Notes: generated by a model not told the origin, from the sequence alone. A DNA stretch of 64,000 bases from Natronosporangium hydrolyticum (GCF_016925615.1 NZ_CP070499.1:1240001-1304000); one strand, 5' to 3'. Positions 55,461 through 64,000 are shown, counted from the first letter of the stretch. Numbers and translations are program-made.

Positions 55461-57443
55461 TCAGCCGGACTGCGCCGAGCTCAGCGGTAGCCTCGGGACA
55501 CCGACCGGGTCGAACCCCATGACCTGGCCGTAGAAGGACAGCTCCGCCTCGGCCGCGGCGATGATCGACTCGGCCTTGCGGAAGCCGTGCTGCTCACCCG
55601 GGAAGACGAGCAGCGCGTGCGGGATGTCGTTGGCGGCGAGCGCGTCCCGGAACTGCTCCGCCTGCTCGGCGGGGACCACCGGGTCGTCGGAGCCTTGCAG
55701 TAGCAGCACCGGGCAGCGGGTGCGGTCGGCGCGGTGCAGCGGCGACCGGGTGTCGTGCGCGAGTTCGGCTTCGCCCACGAGCTTCGTAACGTACCGGGAC
55801 TCGAAGTCATGGGTGATCTCGGCCAACCGGCGGACATCGGTCACCCCGAAGAGCGAAGTGCCGGCGGCGAAGACCTCGGTGCCGGTCACCGCGCACAGGG
55901 TGGTCCAACCGCCGGCGCTGCCGCCGCGGATCGCCAACCGTCGCGGGTCGGCGTCGCCGCGCAGCACCAGGGCCGCGGCGGCGGTCGCCGCATCCTGGAC
56001 GTCGACGATGCCCCACTGCCCGGCCAGCCGCTCCCGGTAGGCCCGGCCGTAGCCGCTCGACCCGCCATAGTTGACGTCCAGGACCCCGATCCCTCGGCTG
56101 GTGAGGTACGCCTTGGCGAGGTCGAGCGCGGCGGGGGAGTTGCTGGTGGGCCCGCCGTGGACGAAGACCACGTACGGGGGGCGGGCGCCGGGTGGCCCGG
56201 TGTGCTCCGGGTTGCGCGGTGGGTAGATGTGGGTGTGCACCTCCCGGCCGTCCGGGCCGGTCAGGGTGGTGGTCTCGGCCACCGGCAGCCAGCGGGGATC
56301 GGGCAGCTGCTCCGGGTCGACCGCGGTGCGTACCACCTCGTGGCTGGCCCCGGCCACATCGACCTGGACCACCGCAGTGGGTCGGTCAGGCGAGGCGGCG
56401 ACCAGCGCGGCCCGGTCGTCGGCGACCGTCAACGACATGGTGAGGCTCTGATAGGGCAGCGGCAGCTCGGTGAGCGCGCCGGTCGCCGGGTCGAGCACCC
56501 CCAGCTGCTGATTGCCGGCACCGTGGACGCAGAGCAGCCGGCCGTCGGTGAGCCGGCCCCAGCTGGCCGCGCCGAGCTGCCACAGCGGGGCGGCGAACTC
56601 GGCTTCGGCCGGGTGCAACGGGGTGAGCTCCCCGGTCACGCCCGGGGCGGGGACCCGGTAGAGATTCCACCAGCCGCTGCGGTCGGAGACGGTGATCAGG
56701 TGGTCGTCGCCGTCCCACTCGGGTTGGTAGACCGCCTCGCTGGGGCCGCCGAGCACGGTGCTCCAGGAGGTGACCTGGCCGTCCCGGAGCAGCCCGACCC
56801 GTAGCTCGGTGCCGTCCCAGGGCATCCGGGGGTGGTCCCAGGCCAGCCAGGCCAGCCGGGTGCCGTCGGGGGAGCGGCGGGGGTGGGCGAGGAACCTGGC
56901 CCCCTCCACCACCACGACCACCGCGTTCGGGTCCTGGCCGGCGGCTCCGTCCAGCGGGATCGAGACGATGGCGCGTTCCAGATCGCCGTCGGGCAGGTGG
57001 TGCTCGCGGACGCACCAGATCTCGTCGTCGACCAGGGTCAGGTCGGCGTAGCGCAGCTCTGGCGCCCCTTCCCGGTTGGCCGGCGGGGTCAACGGGTGGG
57101 GTTCGGCAGCGCCGGGGTCGAGCCGGTAGATCCGCTGGTCGGCGCCGTTGGTAAAGATCAACGAGGCGCCGGCGGGGCCGGGTAGCGGCAGGAAGGAACG
57201 GCCGCCGTACTCGTGGACGCGGGTCCGCGCGCTCCAGGGTGCGGAGAGTAGCTCGACCAGGTCGCCGTCGCCGCGCCGCGCCATCACCGTGGTCCGTCCG
57301 CCCTCGTCGGGTCGGTCTTCGCACCACCAGAGCTCGTCGTCGACCAGCGCCGGGAAGCTCAGTCGCCGGGCCGCGTGGGTGAGCGACCGGGCTGCGATCG
57401 GCGAGGGCCATTCACCAAAGGGGGTAACCGTCGTGGTAGCCAT
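55461..57443 (-). CDS. Prolyl-oligopeptidase-family (S9) peptidase
   Basis: The 660-residue protein has an N-terminal beta-propeller with WD40/TolB-like repeats (FPALVDDELWWCEDRP, SPDGTRLAWLAWDHPRMPWD) and a C-terminal alpha/beta-hydrolase. The triad is Ser509 (RGGSAGGW), Asp587 (LQGSDDPVVP) and His619 (GEQHGF). No signal peptide is seen, so it should be a cytosolic dipeptidyl or acylaminoacyl peptidase. I choose ATG 57441-57443 (MATTTVTPFGEW); an in-frame upstream extension is low-complexity. The start is only 24 bp from a divergent gene. Confidence 0.92.
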   Translation of the reverse strand: MATTTVTPFGEWPSPIAARSLTHAARRLSFPALVDDELWWCEDRPDEGGRTTVMARRGDGDLVELLSAPWSARTRVHEYGGRSFLPLPGPAGASLIFTNGADQRIYRLDPGAAEPHPLTPPANREGAPELRYADLTLVDDEIWCVREHHLPDGDLERAIVSIPLDGAAGQDPNAVVVVVEGARFLAHPRRSPDGTRLAWLAWDHPRMPWDGTELRVGLLRDGQVTSWSTVLGGPSEAVYQPEWDGDDHLITVSDRSGWWNLYRVPAPGVTGELTPLHPAEAEFAAPLWQLGAASWGRLTDGRLLCVHGAGNQQLGVLDPATGALTELPLPYQSLTMSLTVADDRAALVAASPDRPTAVVQVDVAGASHEVVRTAVDPEQLPDPRWLPVAETTTLTGPDGREVHTHIYPPRNPEHTGPPGARPPYVVFVHGGPTSNSPAALDLAKAYLTSRGIGVLDVNYGGSSGYGRAYRERLAGQWGIVDVQDAATAAAALVLRGDADPRRLAIRGGSAGGWTTLCAVTGTEVFAAGTSLFGVTDVRRLAEITHDFESRYVTKLVGEAELAHDTRSPLHRADRTRCPVLLLQGSDDPVVPAEQAEQFRDALAANDIPHALLVFPGEQHGFRKAESIIAAAEAELSFYGQVMGFDPVGVPRLPLSSAQSG

Positions 57444-57451
57444 ATCGGCCG

Positions 57452-57461
57452 ATCGTACGCT
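57452..57461. promoter_or_regulatory. Overlapping divergent -10 elements
   Basis: Within the 24-bp gap, TACGCT (57456-57461, plus) ends six bases before the plus-strand ATG at 57468, and TACGAT (minus, 57457-57452) ends eight bases before the peptidase ATG at 57443. Both starts lack a ribosome binding site, so both transcripts may be leaderless, and the two polymerase sites share DNA. Confidence 0.5.
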
Positions 57462-57467
57462 GAAGAT

Positions 57468-57794
57468 ATGAGCCCGCGTCGGAACCGTTCGTCGCGGCCC
57501 GATCGGGGCCGCGGCCGGCCGCCCGACCCCGGCTGGGATCCGGAGCGGGCCCGCCGCGGCGTCGACACGGTCGAGACCTGGGGGCGCGAGTCGTACCGGG
57601 TGCGCCACATCCCCGGCGGGGCGGCGGGGAAGACCTACCGCTGCCCGGGGTGCGCCCAGGAGATCTCACCGGGTGTGCCGCACGTGGTGGCGTGGCCGGA
57701 GAGCGGCCTGGCCGGGTTTGGCGGGGAGGCGGATCGACGGCACTGGCACACCGGCTGCTGGCGGGCCCGGGACCGCCGCCGCCCCACTGGCTGA
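57468..57794 (+). CDS. Small putative zinc-ribbon protein
   Basis: The 108-residue protein has a basic, disordered N-terminus (PRRNRSSRPDRGRGRPP). A compact domain follows with Cys-x2-Cys in YRCPGCAQEISPGVPHVV and a HWHTGC pair, suggesting one zinc site. Similar actinobacterial proteins are commonly labelled ATP/GTP-binding without evidence. Function unknown. Confidence 0.72.
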   Translation: MSPRRNRSSRPDRGRGRPPDPGWDPERARRGVDTVETWGRESYRVRHIPGGAAGKTYRCPGCAQEISPGVPHVVAWPESGLAGFGGEADRRHWHTGCWRARDRRRPTG

Positions 57795-58098
57795 CCACCG
57801 CCACTGTGCAGTATGGTCCGCGAATGCGCAGTGTGTCCGGTCAGGGAGCAGATTGGATGGTTGCGGGCTCCTCCCAGTGGCCGGGACGGTTTCGGTGGGC
57901 AGCGTTGGCGAGCTGGCAGGTATCACAAGCCGCGGGCATTCATCGAAGTCAGTGACTGGGATCACTTGTCGGCTTGCTGACAGTGGCATGGTACGTCCGA
58001 TCGATGGCAGGCACCCGGTGCGCCGGTAATGTAACCCACTGCCACTGACGTTAACGACGCGCAAACGGGGGGTGGCCAGTGGACCGGGAGGGGGGACG
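57795..58098. other. Intergenic region before the polysaccharide genes
   Basis: No gene is supported. It has an 8-bp inverted pair CAGTGGCA (57981-57988) and TGCCACTG (58040-58047) 51 bases apart, and further CAGTGACTGG near 57950, so a regulator binding several CAGTG half-sites is possible. The AT-rich patch GGTAATGTAACCC near 58026 may hold a -10. Confidence 0.4.
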
Positions 58099-59643
58099 GT
58101 GACGATCACATCCGAGCCATCGGTGCCAGCTGCCGCGCGGACTCCGCGGCAGCTGGTCGTGTCGGGACCGGTGCCGAAGCCGGTGGCGAGCCCACCGGCG
58201 GCGGCTCCGGCCGCGGCGACGGGGTGGATGCGCCGGTATGTCGTGGGGCTGGTGCTGCTGGACGCGGCGGTCGCGGTGGTGGCCGCGGTCGCGGCAGGAC
58301 AGCTGCGCTTCGGTGGCGACTCGCCGCCGTTGGCCGACCCCCAGTACGCGTCGCTGGTGGTGCTGCTGCCGCTGGCCTGGATCGCGGCGTTGTCGCTGCA
58401 CCGCGGCTACGACCCGCGGCTGCTCTTCGTCGGCGGCGAGGAGTATCAACGCGTGCTGCGGGCCGGCGTGACCGTGACGGCCGGGATCGCCGTCGCCGCA
58501 TATACGGTGCAGGCCGATGTCGCCCGCGGAGCACTGCTCGCCGCGGTGCTGGCCACGGTCGTGCTCGACGTCGTCGGCCGGTATCTGTTGCGGCAGCGGC
58601 TCCGCCGAGCCTGGGCCGCCGGCCGCCACCTGCGACGGGTGCTGGTGGTGGGGCACGACCGATCGGTCGCCGCGATGGCCCGGCAACTACGCCACGAGCG
58701 GTACCACGGGCTCGGGGTGGTCGGTGCCTGCCTGCCGCCGACCGACCCGGCCGGTGACCCGCCCCCGGCCCGGGTCACCGGCACCGACCTGCGGGTCTTC
58801 GGCAGCTTCGAGGAGGTTCCGGCGGCGGTGCGGTGTTGCCAGGCCGACGTCGTGGTGGTGCTGGCCAGCCCGGAGCTCGACGGGGTGGCGCTCCGCCGCC
58901 TCGCCTGGCAGCTGGAGCGGGACCGGATCGAGTTGATCGTCGCGAGCGCATTGCTGGATGTCACCGGCGAGCGGGCCACGCTCCGGCCGGTGGACGGTCT
59001 GCCCATGTTGCACGTCGAGCATCCCCGGTTGACCGGTGCCCGCCGGATGGTCAAGACCGTCGCCGACCGGGTCGGGGCGGCGCTGTTGCTGCTGTTGCTG
59101 GCGCCGCTGCTAGCGGTGATCGCCCTCGCGGTCCGGCTGGACCGGCGGGCGCCCGGCCCGGCCATTTTCCGGCAGGTCCGGGTGGGGCGCGACGGCGCCG
59201 AGTTCCGGATCTGGAAGTTCCGGACCATGCACGTCGACGCGGAGGCGCGGCTGGCCAGCGTGCGCCACTTGAACCAGCACGACGGCGTGCTGTTCAAGCT
59301 GCGTGACGACCCGCGGGTCACCCCGATCGGCCGGGTGTTGCGCCGGTTCTCGCTGGACGAGCTGCCGCAGCTGGTCAACGTGGTCCGCGGCGAGATGTCG
59401 CTGGTGGGCCCCCGCCCCGGCCTGCCGGCCGAGGTCGCCGAGTACCCGAGTGACATGCGCCGCCGGCTGGTGGTCAAGCCTGGGGTGACCGGCCTGTGGC
59501 AGGTCTCGGGGCGGGCCGACCTCACCTGGGCGGAGAGCATGCGCCTGGATCTGCGCTATGTGGAGAACTGGTCGCTCACTCTCGACCTGGTGATCCTCTT
59601 GCGTACGGTCACCGCGGTGCTGCGCCGTTCCGGCGCCTACTAG
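58099..59643 (+). CDS. Polyprenyl glycosylphosphotransferase (WcaJ/CpsE family)
   Basis: The 514-residue membrane enzyme starts exopolysaccharide repeat units by transferring a sugar-phosphate to undecaprenyl phosphate. It has four N-terminal membrane segments and a Rossmann-like CoA-binding_3 domain (HLRRVLVVGHDRSVAAMAR). A fifth membrane helix (VGAALLLLLLAPLLAVIALA) precedes the catalytic domain with KFRTM, RFSLDELPQLVNVVRGEMS, LVGPRPGLP and KPGVTGLWQVSGR. GTG 58099 is preceded by GGGAGGGGGG; a GTG 27 bases upstream is an alternative. Confidence 0.93.
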   Translation: MTITSEPSVPAAARTPRQLVVSGPVPKPVASPPAAAPAAATGWMRRYVVGLVLLDAAVAVVAAVAAGQLRFGGDSPPLADPQYASLVVLLPLAWIAALSLHRGYDPRLLFVGGEEYQRVLRAGVTVTAGIAVAAYTVQADVARGALLAAVLATVVLDVVGRYLLRQRLRRAWAAGRHLRRVLVVGHDRSVAAMARQLRHERYHGLGVVGACLPPTDPAGDPPPARVTGTDLRVFGSFEEVPAAVRCCQADVVVVLASPELDGVALRRLAWQLERDRIELIVASALLDVTGERATLRPVDGLPMLHVEHPRLTGARRMVKTVADRVGAALLLLLLAPLLAVIALAVRLDRRAPGPAIFRQVRVGRDGAEFRIWKFRTMHVDAEARLASVRHLNQHDGVLFKLRDDPRVTPIGRVLRRFSLDELPQLVNVVRGEMSLVGPRPGLPAEVAEYPSDMRRRLVVKPGVTGLWQVSGRADLTWAESMRLDLRYVENWSLTLDLVILLRTVTAVLRRSGAY

Positions 59644-59659
59644 CGCGGCCGGGGACCGG

Positions 59660-61237
59660 ATGCCGACCCATGCTCGTCGCCGACGCCGGCCCGCGCCGGT
59701 TCGGGTGCTCGCCGTCGCCGCGGTGTTTGCGTTGCTCCTCGCCGGAGTGCCGTTGGTCCACTGGTGGGACCGGCTGGCCCCGCCGGAGCAGCTGGCGGTT
59801 TCGGCCAGTTGGACCACCTATCTGGTCGACGGTTCGGAAGGCCCGGACCGCAGCAGCGAGCCGTATCTCCTCACCGGCAGCGCGCCGGAGGGGACCGCCA
59901 CCGGATATCTGGCCTTCGAGGTGCCGCCGCCGGTCGCGTCGGAGCCGTTGCGGGCGGTGACCCTGCGGGTCCGGCTCTCGCACCGGGCCACCTCGCTGGC
60001 GCTGTTCGCGGTGCCGCAACCGCCGTTGTCCGCCGCCGAGCTGGCCCGCACCGGGCCACCGGCGATGGGTCCACTGTTGGCGGTGGCGCGACCGGTGCCG
60101 GGCACGATCTACGACGATGTGGCGTTCGATCTGACCGGCGTGGTACGCGAATCGGGCCGGTACGCGTTCGCCCTGCGCAGTCCGCCGATGGATGGTGACG
60201 GACGGATAGTGGCGATCCGGGACAGCCAGGCCAGTCCGCGGCTTACCCTGGACTGGGGCGGCGACGGTGACTCTTCACCGGAGGCGGCGGCGGCGCAGCG
60301 GCAAGCGATGCGCCCGGCGCCGCTGATCCACCGGGCGCTCGGGACCGCTCCGCCCGCCCTGCCGGCCGGCGCCCCCACACCGGAGGCGCCGGCCGGCTCC
60401 CCGGGTGCACCGTCGGTCCCACCGTCCGGTCGGATCGAGGTTGGGTCCACTGTGCAGGTCAACGGCGGCGGCTGGCCGGGCGCGTACCAGCGGGCCGACG
60501 AGGCGTACGGGCCGGTGGAGATGTTCCGGGTCTTCCACCCTGGGTTGCCGCCGGATTGGCCGGGCAGCGCCGCCGACCACGCCGGCCGGACCGTGAACGT
60601 GTCGTTCAAAGCCGACCCGGAGGAGGTGCTGGCGGGCGAGCACGATGCGGCGCTCGCCCGATGGTTCGCCAGCCTGCCCACCGACCGGGACATCTACTGG
60701 ACCTACCATCACGAGCCGGAAAACAACATCGAGGCCGGCGACTTCACCGCCGACCAGTACCGAGCCGCCTGGCGGCGGGTGGCTTGGCTGGCCGACCAGG
60801 TGGAGCATCCCAGTCGGTACGCGACGCTGGTGCTGATGGGGTGGTCGCTGGAGCCGGCCTCGGGGCGGAACTGGCGGGATTACTACCCAGGCGCCGACGT
60901 GATCTCGGTGCTGGGCTGGGATATCTACAATTTCGACTATCAGCAGGGCGGGTACAGCGCACCGCCGGTCCTGTTCGACCGGGCGATCGCGGTCTCCCGG
61001 ACCGAGGGCAAGCCGTGGGGCATCTCCGAGTACGGCGGCCGGCGGGTCGACGGCGACGAGGCTGGCCACCGGCGGGCCGAGTGGATCCGGGAGACCACCG
61101 ACTACCTCGCCACGCATCCGTACCCGCCGGTGTGGGTGGCGTGGTATGACGCGCTGATCGGCGACGGGGAAGACTACCGGCTGATCGACGAGCCCAGCCG
61201 GGCCGCCTGGGCAGAGTTCGCGCGCGGTCAGGGCTGA
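59660..61237 (+). CDS. Secreted/anchored DNRLRE plus GH26-like glycosidase
   Basis: The 525-residue protein has a basic start and one hydrophobic segment (about 15-34; anchor or signal). A beta-sandwich resembling DNRLRE/CBM96 modules follows (SWTTYLVDGSEGPDRSSEPY, then LRVRLSHRA and SPRLTLDW, about 45-205), then a Pro/Ala linker (about 212-262). The C-terminal barrel has Glu352 in YWTYHHEPEN as likely acid/base and Glu457 in GISEYGG as likely nucleophile, the GH26 mannanase-like pattern. Being 16 bp after the glycosylphosphotransferase, it probably trims or processes the polymer made by that pathway; the sugar is unknown. Confidence 0.8.
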   Translation: MPTHARRRRRPAPVRVLAVAAVFALLLAGVPLVHWWDRLAPPEQLAVSASWTTYLVDGSEGPDRSSEPYLLTGSAPEGTATGYLAFEVPPPVASEPLRAVTLRVRLSHRATSLALFAVPQPPLSAAELARTGPPAMGPLLAVARPVPGTIYDDVAFDLTGVVRESGRYAFALRSPPMDGDGRIVAIRDSQASPRLTLDWGGDGDSSPEAAAAQRQAMRPAPLIHRALGTAPPALPAGAPTPEAPAGSPGAPSVPPSGRIEVGSTVQVNGGGWPGAYQRADEAYGPVEMFRVFHPGLPPDWPGSAADHAGRTVNVSFKADPEEVLAGEHDAALARWFASLPTDRDIYWTYHHEPENNIEAGDFTADQYRAAWRRVAWLADQVEHPSRYATLVLMGWSLEPASGRNWRDYYPGADVISVLGWDIYNFDYQQGGYSAPPVLFDRAIAVSRTEGKPWGISEYGGRRVDGDEAGHRRAEWIRETTDYLATHPYPPVWVAWYDALIGDGEDYRLIDEPSRAAWAEFARGQG

Positions 61238-61347
61238 GCCGCGGGAGCCTCCGCGCGATTATGTGGATGCCTGGTCTATCGCCTCGTCTCCACCTGTGGC
61301 AGGATTGGATCCAAAGCTTGCTGGATCGGATGCGCAGGAGGTAGCCA

Positions 61348-62709
61348 ATGCTGCGGCGGGAGGAGAACGAGCGCGTCACCCGCACCGGCCCGGGCACTGC
61401 GCTGGGCCAGCTGATGCGGGCTTACTGGCAGCCTGCGGCGCTAGTCTCGGAGCTCGACCCGGAGCGCCCGGTGATCCCGGTCCGGCTGCTCGGCGAGGAC
61501 CTGGTGCTGTTTCGTCGCGACGACGGCGGTTGGGCGCTGGTCGGCCGGTTCTGCGCCCACCGGGGAGTGGACCTCGCGTACGGTCGGCACGAGGACGGCG
61601 GCCTGCGCTGCCTCTACCACGGCTGGCTCTACGGTGCAGATGGTCGCTGCCGGGAGCAGCCCGCGGAGCCGGCGCACAGCACCTTCGCGAGCAAGGTGCG
61701 CATCCCCGCCTACCCGTGCCAGGAGCGCAACGGCATCATCTTCGCGTACCTCGGGGAGGGTGAGCCGCCGCCGTTTCCGCACTACGACTGTTTCCAGGCA
61801 CCCGACGAGTACACCTTCGCCTTCAAAGGGCTGTGGGAGTGCAACTGGCTGCAGGGTGTGGAGGGCGGGATCGACCCGAGCCACGTCTCGTTCCTGCACC
61901 GGTTTATTGATGAAGATCCACGTGACACCTACGGGCAGCAGTTCAGCGAGGAGGTGGCCGGCACCGGCCAGAAGCTCTCCAAGCTGGTCGGCGACGCCTA
62001 CCGTCCGGACATCGAGGTAGAGCCGGCCGAGCACGGGCTGCGGGTCTACGCGCTGCGCCAGCTCACCGACGAGCTGCGCCACGTCCGGATCACCAATCTG
62101 GTCTTCCCGAACGCCTTCGTCGTGCCCTTCGGCAACAGCAAGGTCTTCTGCCAGTGGCACGTCCCGATCGACGACCAGAATCACTACTGGTACATGATCT
62201 TCTACGACTTCGCCGAGCCGACGGACAAGGAGAAACTCCTCGCGCAGCGGCGCAAGGAGGTCTCGCTTCCCGATTATCGGCCGCTGCGCAATCGGGACAA
62301 CAACTGGGGCTTCGACCCGAGCGAGCAGCGGAACCTGACATACACCGGGATGGGCCTGGACATCAACGTCCACGACCAGTGGGCGGTGGAGAGCATGGGC
62401 AGGATCCAGGACCGGACCGTCGAGCGGCTGGGCGTCTCCGACCGCGCGGTCACCGCCAACCGGCGGCTGCTGCTGCGCGCCATCGATGACTTCGTCGCCG
62501 GGAAGCCAGTGCCGGGTCGGCCCGCCGACGAACCCGCGGCGACCGAGCTGACCGGTCCGCTGGCGATCGATACCGTGACCCCCACCGACGGGTGGGAGCA
62601 GGCGTGGCGGCACCGGGAGGCGGATCGCCGCGCCGGCTCGCCGTGGGGGCCGGCGACGGCGCCACCGTCGAACCCGACCCCCGCTGCTGAGGTGGGCGTT
62701 GATGCGTAG
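61348..62709 (+). CDS. Rieske non-haem iron oxygenase, large subunit
   Basis: The 453-residue protein belongs to the phthalate-dioxygenase-like branch. The Rieske [2Fe-2S] ligands are in FCAHRG and CLYHGW. The mononuclear iron site is indicated by GGIDPSHVSFLHRF (two His) with a later Asp. A long C-terminal segment and the opening REENERVTRTGPGTALGQLM fit single-alpha oxygenases. It needs electrons from a reductase not seen here. Its last 8 bp overlap the start of a glutamine-synthetase-like gene, so both act together. The substrate is unknown. Confidence 0.9.
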   Translation: MLRREENERVTRTGPGTALGQLMRAYWQPAALVSELDPERPVIPVRLLGEDLVLFRRDDGGWALVGRFCAHRGVDLAYGRHEDGGLRCLYHGWLYGADGRCREQPAEPAHSTFASKVRIPAYPCQERNGIIFAYLGEGEPPPFPHYDCFQAPDEYTFAFKGLWECNWLQGVEGGIDPSHVSFLHRFIDEDPRDTYGQQFSEEVAGTGQKLSKLVGDAYRPDIEVEPAEHGLRVYALRQLTDELRHVRITNLVFPNAFVVPFGNSKVFCQWHVPIDDQNHYWYMIFYDFAEPTDKEKLLAQRRKEVSLPDYRPLRNRDNNWGFDPSEQRNLTYTGMGLDINVHDQWAVESMGRIQDRTVERLGVSDRAVTANRRLLLRAIDDFVAGKPVPGRPADEPAATELTGPLAIDTVTPTDGWEQAWRHREADRRAGSPWGPATAPPSNPTPAAEVGVDA

Positions 62710-64000
62710 CATCGACGAGCGGCCCGTCGCCGATGGCGGTGGCGGCTGGTCGGCCCGGCCGATGCTCGCCGCCGACCGGGGCGGCTTCATCGACCGGCAT
62801 GGGCTCTGGGGGCCCGCGCAGTACGCCGCCGCCGGCCAGCTGCGCCGGGTCGTCGATGAGCTGGGTCTTGAGCTGATCAGGTTCTCGTTCGCCGATCAGC
62901 ACGGCGTGTTGCGGGGCAAGACCTTGACCCGGCAGGCGGCCGTGGCCGCGCTCCGGTCGGGGTTGACGGCGCCGTCGTCGCTGCTACTCAAGGACACCTC
63001 TGGCGCGTCGGTGTTCCCGGTGTTCAGCCCCGATCCCGGGCTCGGGGTGGCCGGTTTCACCGGCGCCGGAGACGTGGTGCTGGTGCCCGATCCGACTACC
63101 TTCCGGGTGCTGCCGGGCGCCGAGCGTACCGGCTGGGTACTCTGCGATCTCCGGTTTCCGGACGGTTCGGCGGTGCCGTTCTGCACCCGTAGCCTGCTCC
63201 GGGAGCAGCTCGGGAGGCTCGCCGCCGCCGGCTATGACCTGACCGTCGGGATCGAGCTTGAGTTTCACGTCTTCCAAGCCGAGCCGGGCGGATTGGCGCC
63301 GGACCAGACCGGCCGCCCCGGCGACCCGGGCCGCCCTCGGGCGGTCCGTCCGCTGAGCCGGGGAGGCCAGCTGCTGCACGAGGACGGGCTGGACCAGGCC
63401 GACCAGCTGATCCAGCTGCTGCATCGCGGGCTCAGCCGGGCCGACCTGCCGGTGCGGTCGCTGGAGCTGGAGTTCGGTCCGAGCCAGTTCGAGATCACGA
63501 TGCCGGCCGAGGGCGCGGCGGTCGCGGCCGACCAGGTGGTGCTGGCCCGGTCGGTGATCCGGCAACTGTGCCGCCGGCACGGGTTGCACGCCACCTTCAT
63601 GTCCCGCCCGGCCGGGGCCCAGAGCGCGTCCACCGGCTGGCACCTGCACCAGTCGCTGCAGGCACGGGACACCGGGGCGGCGGCGTTCGATCCGGTCGAG
63701 CCGGGGGCGGTGATGTCGCCAGTGGCCGGCCACTACCTGGCCGGGCTGTTGGCGCACGCCGACGCGGCGGCCGCCTTTACCACTCCGACAGTCAACGGAT
63801 ACAAGCGTTATCTCCCGCTCTCGCTCGCTCCAGACCGGGTCGTGTGGGGAGTGGACAACAAGGGTGCCATGGTGCGCCTGGCCGGGGCGGGGTCCGACAC
63901 CGGGATCCGTCTGGAGAACCGGTGCGGAGAGCCGGCGGCCAATCCATACCTGTACCTGGCGTCGCAGATCGTCAGCGGCCTGGATGGGCTGGCCCGCCAG
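62702..64000 (+). CDS. Glutamine-synthetase-family gamma-glutamyl ligase (partial)
   Basis: The frame is open for 433 codons to the window end, from ATG 62702 inside the Rieske 3' end. A non-family N-terminal extension of about 45 residues precedes the beta-grasp domain (LELIRFSFADQHGVLRGKTLT). Catalytic-core motifs present are GIELEFHVF, SLELEFGPSQFEITM, STGWHLHQSL, NGYKRYLPLSLAP and RLENRCGEPAANPYLYL. These retain the metal-binding Glu/His and ATP-binding residues, so the enzyme should be active. It is divergent from GlnA I/II and more like gamma-glutamyl-amine ligases that glutamylate amines or polyamines. The downstream end is outside the window. Confidence 0.85.
   Translation, partial: MRSIDERPVADGGGGWSARPMLAADRGGFIDRHGLWGPAQYAAAGQLRRVVDELGLELIRFSFADQHGVLRGKTLTRQAAVAALRSGLTAPSSLLLKDTSGASVFPVFSPDPGLGVAGFTGAGDVVLVPDPTTFRVLPGAERTGWVLCDLRFPDGSAVPFCTRSLLREQLGRLAAAGYDLTVGIELEFHVFQAEPGGLAPDQTGRPGDPGRPRAVRPLSRGGQLLHEDGLDQADQLIQLLHRGLSRADLPVRSLELEFGPSQFEITMPAEGAAVAADQVVLARSVIRQLCRRHGLHATFMSRPAGAQSASTGWHLHQSLQARDTGAAAFDPVEPGAVMSPVAGHYLAGLLAHADAAAAFTTPTVNGYKRYLPLSLAPDRVVWGVDNKGAMVRLAGAGSDTGIRLENRCGEPAANPYLYLASQIVSGLDGLARQ

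Overview
This is high-GC DNA (roughly 70% by eye) from an actinobacterium. The gene content and order (lysA-hom-thrC-thrB-rho-rpmE-prfA-prmC-tsaC-atp operon-murA, nucS, DUF2550 after atpC, a DUF3105/DUF305 pair beside argS, many GTG/TTG starts and apparent leaderless genes) suggest a filamentous actinomycete, most likely family Micromonosporaceae. The family assignment is inference from synteny, not from a database search.

Layout. 0-6.5 kb is accessory: the 3' end of a SARP/AfsR-type regulator, a DrrAB-like exporter, a decayed LacI-family regulator, an SRPBCC membrane protein divergent from a TetR regulator across a twin operator, a secreted subtilisin-like protease and a tRNA-Arg(CCG). 6.7-9.6 kb holds two sortase-type (LPxTG) cell-wall proteins and a DUF3105/DUF305 pair. 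9.7-19.9 kb is the aspartate-family amino-acid block (argS, lysA, hom, thrC, an MFS gene, thrB) followed by rho with a possible leader ORF. 20-22.5 kb is a nitric-oxide/oxygen globin cassette: truncated haemoglobin, flavohaemoglobin and a coupled DivIVA-domain protein. 22.7-28.5 kb carries translation functions (rpmE, prfA, prmC, tsaC), a TPR-GGDEF protein, a low-molecular-weight phosphatase and a Uma2-family nuclease.

28.6-38.5 kb is the F1Fo ATP synthase locus (atpI-like, B, E, F, H, A, G, D ... C), in which atpC is separated from atpD by a terminator, an LCP-family gene and an opposite-strand membrane protein. 38.5-48.6 kb holds a cobalamin adenosyltransferase, a MurA whose active-site Cys is replaced by Asp, a THI5/NMT1-type ABC importer without its ATPase, an LLM monooxygenase, a hydroxyacyl-CoA dehydrogenase, a MaoC hydratase, a cupin, an ABC-F ATPase, a DUF4126 protein and nucS. 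48.6-52.6 kb is a complete FecBCDE-type metal-chelate importer, very likely one operon with a Fur/Zur-like box at its head. 52.6-57.8 kb has an aldehyde dehydrogenase, an SDR, an S9 peptidase and a striking 27-bp perfect inverted repeat in an otherwise empty gap. 58-61.2 kb is a polysaccharide pair (polyprenyl glycosylphosphotransferase plus secreted DNRLRE/GH26-like protein). The right edge has a Rieske oxygenase overlapping a glutamine-synthetase-like ligase cut by the window end. That pairing recalls the glutamylation-then-oxygenation logic of aniline dioxygenase systems and is the best candidate here for an uncharacterised pathway.

No CRISPR array, insertion sequence, prophage or rRNA was seen.
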